NCBI GenBank assembly: GCA_016191785.1
Contig: JACPVJ010000082.1
Span: forward strand, 307,586 to 371,585
Length of the DNA: 64,000 bases
From: Myxococcales bacterium
GTDB taxonomy: Bacteria; Myxococcota_A; Polyangia; Polyangiales; Polyangiaceae
Direction of reading: 5' to 3'
Position 1 is the first letter of the stretch. Every line of letters begins with the position of its first letter. Position numbers and translations under genes: made by a program. Below, piece by piece: positions 19,301-26,915 of the stretch. The notes under the pieces were generated by a model. That model saw only the letters and a list, made by a program, of their open reading frames with translations. It searched no databases and had not been told where the DNA came from.

Positions 19301-20104
19301 GCTGCCCACCTTCGAGCCGCGTCCGTCCACGTCGTGCCAGGTGGCGGTGCCCTTGTTCTTGAACGTGAAGCTGTATTTCAGCTTCTCGCCGGCGCAGACC
19401 GCGTAGTGCGCCTTCGTGCCGCGGTGGCGCTTCGCTTGGCTCCAGCGCTTGGTGAGCTTGGCCTTCAGCGTCGGCGCGTTGCACGGCCCGGTGCCCGGGT
19501 CGTCGCCCCACCACTCCCAGTGCCACGCCTCGCTCGGCACCGTGCGCTTGAAGCCGAACTTGCCCGCATGCTTCGACAGCCAGGCGTACACACCGCCCGC
19601 GCTGGTGTTCAGGTCCAGGGCGTGGCCGCTCTGGTGGTTGCTGAAGCCCGGCGCGGCGGCCAGGTTGCAGCTGTTACAGCTGCAGCTCTTGTAGCAGCCG
19701 TACAAGTACTCTTGTTCGCTCATGCTGCGAAAACCGCTCACGATGCGGATCTGGACGCCGTCCTTGGCCGCGGCTTCGGCCATGCGCAGATAGGCGTTGG
19801 CGGTCTTCCACTCGACCTTCCTGCCGTCTACCGTGACGACCTTGATCTCGAAGGCGTCGCCCGAGCTGTAGCCCTTCGCACCCGACATCTTGCACGAGTG
19901 GCTCGACAGCTCTTCCTGGGACGTTCCGACGTCCTCTTCTTGTTCGACCCCGTGCGGCGCGGACGAGACGGCTTGGGGCTCGAGCTCGCACGCCTCGTGG
20001 GCGTCGTCGCCCAGGGGCAGTGCGCACCCGGCGAGGGTGGCGGTCGCCGCCAGACCGACACCGACGAGCCAGCGAACAACGAGCGCGATCCGGGGACAGG
20101 CCAT
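16301..20104 (-). CDS. In-frame fusion of M15 D,D-peptidase and N-acetylmuramoyl-L-alanine amidase, each with Ig-like module and anchor tail
   Basis: 1267 residues. First half: lipobox at Cys27; VanY/M15 peptidase (about 70-200; SGFRSMSEQEYLYG, SNHQSGHALDLN, WHWEWW zinc and catalytic motifs); Ig-like module (about 210-418); acidic linker; Cys-helix-Arg tail (about 520-550). Without a stop it continues into a second lipoprotein-like signal (GALALVALLALGC), a weak lytic-transglycosylase-like region, an amidase_2 domain (about 775-895; VVIHTTQGSYSG, IGIEHEG, GHSETPDCSDHTDPG), a second module (about 920-1118) and a second tail. Both enzymes cut peptidoglycan. ATG 20104 has AAGGGGG upstream. An in-frame TTG at 18472 could start the second half separately. 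It is coupled to the SpoIID-like gene. Confidence 0.85.
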   Translation of the reverse strand: MACPRIALVVRWLVGVGLAATATLAGCALPLGDDAHEACELEPQAVSSAPHGVEQEEDVGTSQEELSSHSCKMSGAKGYSSGDAFEIKVVTVDGRKVEWKTANAYLRMAEAAAKDGVQIRIVSGFRSMSEQEYLYGCYKSCSCNSCNLAAAPGFSNHQSGHALDLNTSAGGVYAWLSKHAGKFGFKRTVPSEAWHWEWWGDDPGTGPCNAPTLKAKLTKRWSQAKRHRGTKAHYAVCAGEKLKYSFTFKNKGTATWHDVDGRGSKVGSDVFLVTANGKRDVLTGKKRFSVDLNRNRHVHGDRKAKDCSTKNGCRRTTFIQGGIEGIAPKKPGVYASRWRLRDYSRAWGKKSKGFGPKVQLKFRVVSCQQPKAECGCRVWCSDGTSHKLAASIQSAAMCKSVAGTYCKPADTLDHSFQACASNPADSSPPAAGAADEGAPSASPPASDESSLEGPAAEPADEGPAPASGAGDEGDEDDDNGIESVDDTDDGIGTDEPDDADFEDDGYPGHDDSEAAAADAPGCSVSRPSVGGRLGFAALGVLGLALLIRRRRRGALALVALLALGCGAQSPAAPERAELTGESPLVGIFRDAEVESGVPAEMLATISWMQARLSMNLPAAGSEVHGAPREVGVMAIGSGGLHGLDDVAREASLDPVDVSMDPRANVRAVAHWLAAEAGRQGLSPTTAAEWAPVLVAWGGDELSAGVLRLLASGWDGSDDDDRSVSVSGPGLDAESALDREGDLGSVQQALGFPGGKWSPAASSNYTSGSRGKSSIDYVVIHTTQGSYSGTINWFKNPAAKVSSHYVVRSHDGAITQMVDDSDIAWHDGCFNSSSIGIEHEGFVSAPSKWYTDEMYRSSARLTAWLCDRYGIPKDRKHVLGHSETPDCSDHTDPGSGWNWGRYMQLVKTGGKVETLKAKSVRKWSNARRHRGKAADYVACAGDDVKLSLTFKNVGSAIWHDVGGRGKNVGSDVFLVTTNGKPDPLTGRRRFSVNLNQNRHVHGDRKAKNCSSENGCRKTTFVAGGMHAMAPAKPGVYHSRWRLRDYSKAWGKSSKGFGPKVDLSLRVVKCAQPKTECGCRVWCSDGKSHKLAASIDSAAECKSVAQTFCQPAQSLSHSFAACSAGGGGGEAGASGEPGAAGAGGGGGASADTGAGGASSGGAGGQSSESGTSPETGGAGTASESEEGSEEGANGYEVEDSEDDPETLPVEDDSDFDDEGFDGDETADPEHAAGGCSVPRGRAPLSPLFALFAVAAVVGVARRARRGGGR

Positions 20105-20184
20105 GAGGGCCCCCTTTGCACCCGGCGTTCCAGTCCGAGGGCAGCGAGAACCCCGGGCTTTCCCGCCGAGCCGCGGACCAGCGC

Positions 20185-20243
20185 TGACACCGTCGGTGCT
20201 GGATCGAGCCGTTTTCTCGGGGAACACGGGCCCGACGGTGTCA
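20185..20243. promoter_or_regulatory. 12-bp inverted repeat, candidate operator
   Basis: TGACACCGTCGG at 20185-20196 and its exact reverse complement at 20232-20243, separated by 35 bases, lie between the divergent hydrolase operon (start 20104, minus) and kinase gene (start 20320, plus). An 11-base match recurs at 26222-26232 upstream of the paralogous surface gene at 25 kb. Either a regulator site or promoter elements facing each gene. Confidence 0.5.
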
Positions 20244-20319
20244 GACATGTCGCCCGACAGCCCCGCCGACGCCTCGGGCAACGGTGCTAGGCTGGCCTCG
20301 GTGCCTTCGAGGTGTGGGC

Positions 20320-21780
20320 ATGAGTAGCCAGGCGACGCTGCCCTCTCCCCGCTCCGAGCCGGAGCGTATCGGCCGCTACCTGCTGTTCGAGTCGATCGCT
20401 CGGGGTGGGATGGCCCAGGTGCACCTCGCGCGGATGGTGGGACCAGTGGGGTTCTCGCGCATCGTGGCGGTCAAGCGCCTGCACTCGCACTTGGCCCTCG
20501 AGCCCGAGTTCGTCTCCATGTTTCTGGACGAGGCGCGGCTCGCCGCACGGGTCCAGCACCCCAACGTGGTGCCGATCTTGGACGTGGTGTCGCTGCCGAG
20601 CGAGCTGTTCATCGTGCTCGAGTACGTGGCCGGCGAGTCGCTGGCGGAGCTTTCACGGCGCCAGACCCAGGCCGGGCAGCGCCTGCCGCCGGCCATCGCC
20701 AGTGCCATCTTGGTGGGCGCGCTCATGGGGCTGCACGCGGCACACGAAGCCAAGAGCGAGACCGGCGCTCCGCTCGAGATCGTACACCGGGACGTTTCGC
20801 CCCAGAACGTGATGGTCGGTACGGACGGACTGGCCCGGGTCGTCGACTTCGGGATCGCGCACGCCGCCGAGCGACTCGCGACGACGCGCACCGGCCAGGT
20901 CAAGGGCAAGCCCGCCTACATGTCTCCGGAGCAGATCTCGGGCGGGGAGGTGGACCGCCGTACCGACGTGTACTCGACGGGCGTCATGGCCTGGGAGCTG
21001 TTCTCCGGCCGCCGGCTGTTCCAGGCCGGGAGCGACGCCCGGCTCTTCCAGCTGGTGAGCGCCGGAGCGAAGCCCTCGCTCGGGGAAGTCGCCCCCGAGC
21101 TTCCGGAAGAGCTGGTCGCGGTGGTGACGCGGGCCATCGCCCTCGATCCCGGGCAGCGCTTCTCGACCGCGCGGGACTTCGCGCTGGCCCTCGAGCACGC
21201 GCTCACTCCGGCGTCGCAGCGCGCGGTCGCCGACTGGGCAGAGCGCGTGGCAGGGCCCGAGCTCCGCGAGCGCGCGGCCCGGGTGGCACGCATCGAGGCG
21301 GGAGAGCACGGCACCCCCACGTCGCAACCGGCGCCCGCGCCCAGCGCAGCAGCCACCGCCGTCGCCACCGAGCATCGCGACGCGCAACTCGAGCCGCCAC
21401 CGCCGGCGGGCGAGATCACCGTCCGCCGGGAGCCGCGCACCGAGCCACGAGCGCCGCGCGATCGGCTGTGGCTCGCGCTCGTGGGCTCGCTGCTCGGGGC
21501 GGTGCTGTTTTGCGCCATCGTACTGGTCGTGCTCGCGGCGCGAGGGCGGGACCAGACGGTCTCGCCGCCCGCCACCGCTCTGGCGTCGACCCCAGAGCTC
21601 GCCGCCGCCAGCGCTCCTCCGGCAAGCGCCCGCGCCCCTGTGGCGGACGCGGAAGCCGCCCCCGCGCCGTCGGCGAAACCCGCCGCCAAGCCGCCGGTCG
21701 GGGCCGCGCGCAAGAACCCGTGCGACCCGCCGTTCACCTACCGCGGAAACGTGAAGGTCCCGAAGCCCGAGTGCTTCTGA
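20320..21780 (+). CDS. Membrane-anchored Ser/Thr protein kinase
   Basis: 486 residues. Complete kinase domain (about 18-290): IARGGMAQVHLA, Lys in VAVKRLH, HRDVSPQN, VVDFGIA and YMSPEQIS. A Pro/Ala-rich linker leads to one transmembrane helix (about 380-405, LWLALVGSLLGAVLFCAIV) and a short Ala/Pro-rich outer segment ending in Pro/Cys residues, so the kinase is cytoplasmic and the tail periplasmic. ATG 20320 gives the normal N-terminus. It is divergent from the cell-wall hydrolase operon and shares the intergenic inverted repeat with it, so a role in envelope signalling is plausible but unproven. Confidence 0.88.
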   Translation: MSSQATLPSPRSEPERIGRYLLFESIARGGMAQVHLARMVGPVGFSRIVAVKRLHSHLALEPEFVSMFLDEARLAARVQHPNVVPILDVVSLPSELFIVLEYVAGESLAELSRRQTQAGQRLPPAIASAILVGALMGLHAAHEAKSETGAPLEIVHRDVSPQNVMVGTDGLARVVDFGIAHAAERLATTRTGQVKGKPAYMSPEQISGGEVDRRTDVYSTGVMAWELFSGRRLFQAGSDARLFQLVSAGAKPSLGEVAPELPEELVAVVTRAIALDPGQRFSTARDFALALEHALTPASQRAVADWAERVAGPELRERAARVARIEAGEHGTPTSQPAPAPSAAATAVATEHRDAQLEPPPPAGEITVRREPRTEPRAPRDRLWLALVGSLLGAVLFCAIVLVVLAARGRDQTVSPPATALASTPELAAASAPPASARAPVADAEAAPAPSAKPAAKPPVGAARKNPCDPPFTYRGNVKVPKPECF

Positions 21781-22728
21781 CTACGAGCCTTGCGCGAGCA
21801 GGGCGCGACAGCACACGACCGAGGTACCGGTCGGGCTCACCGTCCCGCTCGCCTTGGCTTCGCCGGTTGGCTCGCACGTGCCGCTGGTCTTACCGGCGAC
21901 GTCGACGCGCCCGTGGGTGAGCCCGGAGAAATCCTTGCAGTTCGTGAAGCTCTGGGCGGACAGTCCACAGTTGGCCTGGCAAGCGGCGTCTTGGCAGAGC
22001 GTCACCTGGGTGTCCGGACAGGTGGGCGGGCTGCACGAGCAGGCCGAATCGTCGCAGCTGCGCTGATCCTCGAAGCCCGTCGCGAACACGTACTTGTGGG
22101 AATAGTTGTCAGGGCACGAGCCACCTGCGCCCGGCTTCGCGACGAGGCACGGTGAGGGATCGAAGGGAGCTCCAGCCGCCGCCGCACACACCTCGCCGGA
22201 GGCGCAACCGGCGTCGCCGGGCAGCTGATCCAAGCAAGCCAGCACCCGCACGGCGAACGCGGGCGACCTCGGCGCCGCCTGCGCGGTGCAGGTCGCGCCC
22301 GCCGCGGGAACGACCGCCGTCGACAGCTCCCCGCTTCCGGTGAGCGGTGTGCAGCTGCTCGAGGTGATGAGCTGCGCGGGTGCGCCCGTGCAGCCCTTCT
22401 TCGGGTAGATGGCCAGGGCGCAGGTCGAGCCGCTCGCCGGACCGACGCATTCGCAGGCGCAACCGGTGTCCTTCGCGCCCTGCCCCATGGCCACCCCCGC
22501 GACGGTCCCGCTCGGACAGAGGTCGCTGGCCTTGGCTGCGACGAAGAGCCGCGCGTGGTCGAACCCGGCGGGGGCCTGCGGGGTGCACCGACAGCGCTCT
22601 GCGGCGCAGCTCGAGCAGGCGGCTTCCGCCGGCCCGGCGTAGTCCTCGAGCGAGAAGAAGACGTTGCAGGCCGCGAGCGCGCTCGACGAGCCGACCGCGA
22701 CGACGGCAGCGAGTCGGCGGCGGCTCAT
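21781..22728 (-). CDS. Cys-rich lipoprotein of unknown function
   Basis: 315 residues. The signal peptide (MSRRRLAAVVAVGSSSALAAC) has a lipobox ending at Cys21. The mature protein is rich in cysteines (CSSCAAERCRC, CACECVG, CSCSPPTCPD) and shows no recognised domain; the spacing suggests many disulfides. Its ATG overlaps the stop of the sigma-54 activator upstream (ATGA), so it is translated with that regulator, which is unusual for a surface protein. Its stop directly abuts that of the convergent kinase gene. Confidence 0.75.
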   Translation of the reverse strand: MSRRRLAAVVAVGSSSALAACNVFFSLEDYAGPAEAACSSCAAERCRCTPQAPAGFDHARLFVAAKASDLCPSGTVAGVAMGQGAKDTGCACECVGPASGSTCALAIYPKKGCTGAPAQLITSSSCTPLTGSGELSTAVVPAAGATCTAQAAPRSPAFAVRVLACLDQLPGDAGCASGEVCAAAAGAPFDPSPCLVAKPGAGGSCPDNYSHKYVFATGFEDQRSCDDSACSCSPPTCPDTQVTLCQDAACQANCGLSAQSFTNCKDFSGLTHGRVDVAGKTSGTCEPTGEAKASGTVSPTGTSVVCCRALLAQGS

Positions 22729-24044
22729 CGCTTGCGGTGGGCGCTCACGTCGATGCCCAGGCGTTTGATTTCTTGATAGAGCCAAGGGCGCCCGCACCCG
22801 AGATCGCGCGCCACCTGCGCGACGTTGCCTTCGCGGAGCGCCAGCGCGGTCACTACCTTCGCCCGGAACACGGCGTCTTCGCCTTGCGCCGGGCTCTGCG
22901 CGGCCGGGCGAGCGCCGCCGGTGGCGACCGCGGAGGGCAAGTGTGCCACCAGGATCTGCGACGCCCCATCGGCGGCGGCACGAGCCGCCGACGTGAGCAC
23001 GGCCGCTCGGAGCTCGCGCACGTTGCCGGGCCAGCGCCACAGCATCAGCCGCGCCATGGCCTCGACCGAGAACCCGGCCCCCCCGGGGGGGAGGAAATGC
23101 GCGGCGAGCAGGGGCACGTCCTCGGCGCGATCGCGCAGCGGGGGCAGCGCGATGCGCCAGGTCGAGATGCGGTGCAAGAGGTCGGGGCGAAAGCGCCCGC
23201 TTTCGGCCAGCGCGTCCAGGTCGGCGTTCGTCGCCGAGACCACCCGCACGTCGACGATGCCGGCGCGGTCCTCACCCACCCCGCGGACCTCACCCGTCTC
23301 GAGGACTCGCAGCAGCTTCGCTTGAGCCGCGAGCGGCAGGTCGGCGATCTCGTCGAGGAACAAGGTGCCGCCCTGCGCCGAGCGGAACAACCCGGTGCGT
23401 GCTTGATGGGAACCCGAGAACGCTCCGCGGGAATGCCCGAAGAGCTCGGACTCGACCAGCTCGGTCGGAATCGCGCTCGAGTTCACCGGGACGAACGGGC
23501 CGACCCGGCCGCTGGCCGAGTGCACCGCCTCGGCGACTCGCTCTTTGCCCGTGCCGGTCTCGCCCAGCACCAGCACCGGGTGGCCGAACGGCGCGACGGT
23601 GGCCACCGCGCGAGCCACCTCGGCCATCCGTGCGCCGCCCACCAACGGCGGTCGTGAGCAGGGTGGATTCTGGCGAAAGCGCTCGACGTCGTCCACCACC
23701 ATGAGCAAGGTCTTGCCCAGTCGAATGCACGAGCCGACCGCCGCGAAGGTGCACGGTTCGGTGACCCGCCGCTCGTCGACGAACGTCCCGTTTCGGCTGC
23801 CGAGGTCGGTCACCGTGACCCCCCCAAGAGCGGGCGCGAGCTCGACGTGCTCGCGCGACATCTGTGAGTCGTGCAGCTGCCAGGCGGCCCCTTCGTCGCG
23901 ACCCACTCGGCGGCGTGCGGTCACCGCCAGGGTTCGCGGCTCGGCGGGCGTGCTCTCTTCCGAGAACACGACGACGACCCCGGCGACCGCCCGCGACCCC
24001 GACGACTGCTCGGGCCCCTGGCGCGTTTCGGTCACGTCGGCCAT
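22725..24044 (-). CDS. FHA-domain sigma-54-dependent transcriptional activator
   Basis: 439 residues. The N-terminal FHA domain (about 40-105; SREHVEL, DLGSRNGTFVD) binds phosphothreonine, linking the regulator to Ser/Thr kinases. The AAA+ domain has Walker A GETGTGKE (about 160), Walker B GTLFLDEI (about 228) and RWPGNVREL. The sigma-54 contact loop reads GAFSGS (about 206-211) instead of GAFTGA, a change at two of six positions. A FIS-type helix-turn-helix ends the protein (about 405-435). Family function: ATP-driven opening of sigma-54 promoters. The targets are unknown; the overlapping lipoprotein gene is co-expressed. Confidence 0.92.
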   Translation of the reverse strand: MADVTETRQGPEQSSGSRAVAGVVVVFSEESTPAEPRTLAVTARRRVGRDEGAAWQLHDSQMSREHVELAPALGGVTVTDLGSRNGTFVDERRVTEPCTFAAVGSCIRLGKTLLMVVDDVERFRQNPPCSRPPLVGGARMAEVARAVATVAPFGHPVLVLGETGTGKERVAEAVHSASGRVGPFVPVNSSAIPTELVESELFGHSRGAFSGSHQARTGLFRSAQGGTLFLDEIADLPLAAQAKLLRVLETGEVRGVGEDRAGIVDVRVVSATNADLDALAESGRFRPDLLHRISTWRIALPPLRDRAEDVPLLAAHFLPPGGAGFSVEAMARLMLWRWPGNVRELRAAVLTSAARAAADGASQILVAHLPSAVATGGARPAAQSPAQGEDAVFRAKVVTALALREGNVAQVARDLGCGRPWLYQEIKRLGIDVSAHRKR

Positions 24045-24137
24045 ACCGCTCGGACTCTACCCCCAGAGCCGTTCTCGATGAAGCCGGAGTGTTGGACCCG
24101 GGCGCGTGCCGCCAGCGCGTGGTGGTAGCATCCGACC

Positions 24138-24959
24138 GTGCGCACTCGAAACCGGTGGGCAGGCCCAGCGCTCGGAGCGCTCACGCTCGCCCTCGTCACT
24201 GGGCTTTCCCGCGGCGCGCGCGCGGCGGACAAGGCGACCTGCCTCGGCGCCTACGAGTCCGCGCAGACCAGCAAGAACGGCGGCAAGCTGCGAGCTGCTC
24301 GCAGCAAGCTGCTGGTGTGCGTCGAGCCCGAATGCCCCGCGCTCTTGCGGGCAGACTGCGTGACCTGGCTGGCGGAGGTCGACCGCGCCATGCCCACGGT
24401 GATCGTCGTCGCGCGGTCCGCCGGCAAGACGCTGTCGGACGCCCGGGTCTCGGTCGACGACGAGCCGCTGGCCGAGTCCCTCACCGGGACGCCGCTCGAG
24501 GTCGACCCCGGCGACCGGGTGGTCCGGGTGGAGTCGCCCGGGCACGCGCCCGCGCAAGTCACGCTGACGATCCGCGGCGGTGAGAAGAACCGAGTGGTCG
24601 AGCTCGAGCTCACGCCACGCGCTGCCCCGACCCGGTCGGCTTCGGGGCCACCGGTCGTGAGCATCGTGCTCGCCGGGGTGGGGGCGGTGGGTCTGGTGAG
24701 CTTCTCGTACTTCGGCCTGCGGGGCCTCGACCGGCGCAGCGAGCTCGGCGCCTGCAAGGGCCGGTGCGCCGACGCCGACGTCGACGCGGTTCGCGCCGAC
24801 TTCGGCGCCGCGGACGTGTCACTGGCGATCAGCGCGCTGGCGTTCAGCGGCGCCGCCTACTTCTACTTCGCCCGGAGCAACGAGCAGCCTGCCCCGGTGG
24901 GGCTGGGAATCGCGCCCCGCCGCGGCGGAGTCCAGACGGCGATTCAGCTCGCCTTCTGA
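24138..24959 (+). CDS. PEGA-like membrane protein
   Basis: 273 residues. N-terminal signal sequence (to about residue 30, ending ARA), a short Cys-containing region, and a beta-rich segment (about 85-155) with SVDDEPLAESLTGTPLEVDPGDRVVRV, which has the PEGA pattern of a surface-layer-like beta domain. Two hydrophobic helices follow (about 170-195 and 222-240) around a small Cys-containing loop. The same layout is seen in the protein at 30.5 kb. Function unknown; such proteins often accompany myxobacterial kinases. Divergent from the sigma-54 activator; its end overlaps the convergent surface protein gene by 16 bases. Confidence 0.75.
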   Translation: MRTRNRWAGPALGALTLALVTGLSRGARAADKATCLGAYESAQTSKNGGKLRAARSKLLVCVEPECPALLRADCVTWLAEVDRAMPTVIVVARSAGKTLSDARVSVDDEPLAESLTGTPLEVDPGDRVVRVESPGHAPAQVTLTIRGGEKNRVVELELTPRAAPTRSASGPPVVSIVLAGVGAVGLVSFSYFGLRGLDRRSELGACKGRCADADVDAVRADFGAADVSLAISALAFSGAAYFYFARSNEQPAPVGLGIAPRRGGVQTAIQLAF

Positions 24960-26092
24960 CGTGGGCGCCGCCGGAGCAGCGCGCAGAAGCCCAGCAGAGC
25001 GACCACCAGCGGCCCCGTCGACGCCGGGCGAGTCGAAGCGATGAACGCGCACCCCTTCTCGATGGGGATCGTGCCCGAGCGAACGTCCTCCGCCACCCCG
25101 TCGAAGCCATCCGACTCGTAGTCGGGATCATCCGACACCTCGTCGGTCCCGATGCCAGTGTCGTCCTCGTCTCCCCACCCTCCACCGCCCGCGCCACCGC
25201 CGCCCGCCGCACCGGCTGCGCCGCCGGCCGGGAGGTCGCCGTCGGTGATCCAATACCCAGGGCCATCGGGGGGCTCTTCGGCATTTGCGCCGCCGCCGCT
25301 CCCCGCACCACCACTCCCCGCCCCGCCGCTGCCGCCGGCTCCGCCAGCCGGCGCGCCGCAGGTCTCGAGCTGGTGCACCGTGGCCTCGTACGGAAGGCAG
25401 AACAGGTCCGCTTGTGACTTGCACGCGGAGTCACTGCCGCCCACCATCCAAAGCTTCGTACGACTGCCGTCCGAGCACTCGACCTTGCACGCGCACTCGT
25501 CGGGTCGGGGGCAGTGCTCGACCCGGACGCGGAGCTCGGCCTTGGGTCCGAACCCGCGGGGGTTGCTCCACGCCTTGCTGTAGTCGCGGAGTCGCCACCG
25601 AGACTTGTAGACCCCCGGCTGCGCCGGCGCCTTGGCATCGATGCCGTCGTGGATGGCGCGGGTGCGGCGGCAGCCGCGGCTCATCGTGCACTCCTTGGCC
25701 TTCCGATCGCCGCGCACCCAGTCGTTGGCGTTCCAGCGAAGGCTGTACCGCGGCTTGCCCGTCAGGCGATCCGCCTTCCCGCTGGCGGTCTCCAAGAAGA
25801 CGTCGCTGCCGACTTCGTCTCCGCGCCCCGGCTCGTCGCGCCAGACGGCGCTGCCCATGTTCCGGAACGAGAGCGTGAAGCGGAAAGGCTGACCCTCGCA
25901 CGCGCGGAAGTGGGCCTGGGCGCCGCGCTCCTTGGGCAGATCGCTCCACAGCTTCACCCAGGCGCTCGCGCGAAGCTCCGGTTTCACGGCGGCGAGCTCC
26001 TGCGACGCGACGTCCTCTTCGCTGCTCGACGCACACCCCCCGGCGCCAAGCGCCAGGGCGACGACCAGAGGGCGGAGGCTGAGCGCCGGCAT
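24944..26092 (-). CDS. Surface lipoprotein with Ig-like module and MYXO-CTERM-like tail
   Basis: 382 residues. Lipobox ends at Cys20. It has no enzymatic domain. Residues about 35-235 are the same module as in the hydrolases at 14-20 kb (FRNMGSAVW, VGSDVFLETASGK, SRWRLRDYSKAW, then a Cys-rich part), the most diverged of the four copies. A Gly-rich linker and acidic stretch lead to KGC, a hydrophobic helix and RRRPRQ, the anchor tail type of the hydrolases. It may be an anchoring or binding component of the same surface system. ATG 26092 is chosen for the signal peptide. Confidence 0.8.
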   Translation of the reverse strand: MPALSLRPLVVALALGAGGCASSSEEDVASQELAAVKPELRASAWVKLWSDLPKERGAQAHFRACEGQPFRFTLSFRNMGSAVWRDEPGRGDEVGSDVFLETASGKADRLTGKPRYSLRWNANDWVRGDRKAKECTMSRGCRRTRAIHDGIDAKAPAQPGVYKSRWRLRDYSKAWSNPRGFGPKAELRVRVEHCPRPDECACKVECSDGSRTKLWMVGGSDSACKSQADLFCLPYEATVHQLETCGAPAGGAGGSGGAGSGGAGSGGGANAEEPPDGPGYWITDGDLPAGGAAGAAGGGGAGGGGWGDEDDTGIGTDEVSDDPDYESDGFDGVAEDVRSGTIPIEKGCAFIASTRPASTGPLVVALLGFCALLRRRPRQKAS

Positions 26093-26221
26093 CTTCGAGG
26101 GGCGCCCCCAAGCAGGAGGCGTTCCATCCACAGGCTACACCGCGCCTGCCACTCCCACCAGGCGGTGACCACGAACAGCCGAGGACTGGTGACCGACGCC
26201 GCCCTCGCTCTCACCTGCGCG

Positions 26222-26250
26222 CGACGGTGTCAGTGACATGTCGTGACAGC
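26222..26250. promoter_or_regulatory. Copy of the TGACACCGTCG motif upstream of the surface protein gene
   Basis: The plus strand reads CGACGGTGTCA at 26222-26232, followed by TGACATGTCGTGACAG. It lies 130 bases upstream of the minus-strand start at 26092. The segment at 20232-20260, upstream of the hydrolase operon, is closely similar in order and spacing (CGACGGTGTCA, ACATGTCG, GACAG). It includes the short dyad TGTCA-G-TGACA. Confidence 0.45.
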
Positions 26251-26342
26251 GGAGCGCATCGAAGCAGCGGGAAACGTCGGGGCGGAGCACGATCGGGTGT
26301 CAGCCCGCGCGTGCGTGACCTGCACCTTCGGGACCTTCCCCG

Positions 26343-26858
26343 ATGGCAGGGCCCTTGCACTCGCAGCGCCGTATGCTCCGTGGCAAGAGACGCCGCCAGC
26401 GCGGCGCGGCAATGGTCGAAGCTGCCGTCGTCGCGGTCTTCATGCTGATGATGTTCGCCAGCCTCTGGGCCGCAGTGAGCTACCAGGCAACCAAGCTGCG
26501 CGCGATGGACGACGCCCGTCACGCGGCGTGGGCCCTCGCGTTGGCGCCTTGCCAAGGTAGTGGCGACACCCTCGCTGACGTCGCAGATGCCACCCAGGAC
26601 TCGGGCTCGGGCGCGCTGCCGAGCACCAAACAATCGGATCAGTTCCTGGACGTGCGCGCCGGCTCCCTCGCCAAGGACGCCGGCTACGTGGACCTGACCC
26701 GCCAGCGTCAGGTGAAGTTCCCGAAGCTGATGGGGGGCAGCACCTACGAAATGCGGGGGCGAATGTATCTGCGCTGCAACGAGCCCGTGCCGCCAGAGAC
26801 CGCCCGAGATCTGTTCATGACCGCCGTGGGGGTCGCCAAGTACACCTACGGGTTCTGA
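26343..26858 (+). CDS. TadE-like pilus-assembly-type membrane protein
   Basis: 171 residues. A basic N-terminus (RGKRRRQRG) precedes GAAMVEAAVVAVFMLMMFASLWAAV, the pattern of TadE/TadG pseudopilins: Gly-Ala, a Glu five residues into the helix, one transmembrane segment. The remaining 120 residues have no recognised motif. ATG 26373 is an alternative start. No other tad genes are in the window, so it may serve a surface structure encoded elsewhere. Confidence 0.7.
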   Translation: MAGPLHSQRRMLRGKRRRQRGAAMVEAAVVAVFMLMMFASLWAAVSYQATKLRAMDDARHAAWALALAPCQGSGDTLADVADATQDSGSGALPSTKQSDQFLDVRAGSLAKDAGYVDLTRQRQVKFPKLMGGSTYEMRGRMYLRCNEPVPPETARDLFMTAVGVAKYTYGF

Positions 26859-26915
26859 GCCTTGCCCGGGTCGGCGGGCCGTGGCAGCTTCTCGCGCGAC
26901 GCGGGAGAGTTCGGC

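Noticed and set aside
20105..20281. N-terminal extension of the hydrolase gene to 20281
   Set aside because: It lacks a signal peptide at its start and covers the intergenic inverted repeat; ATG 20104 has a strong ribosome binding site and a lipobox.
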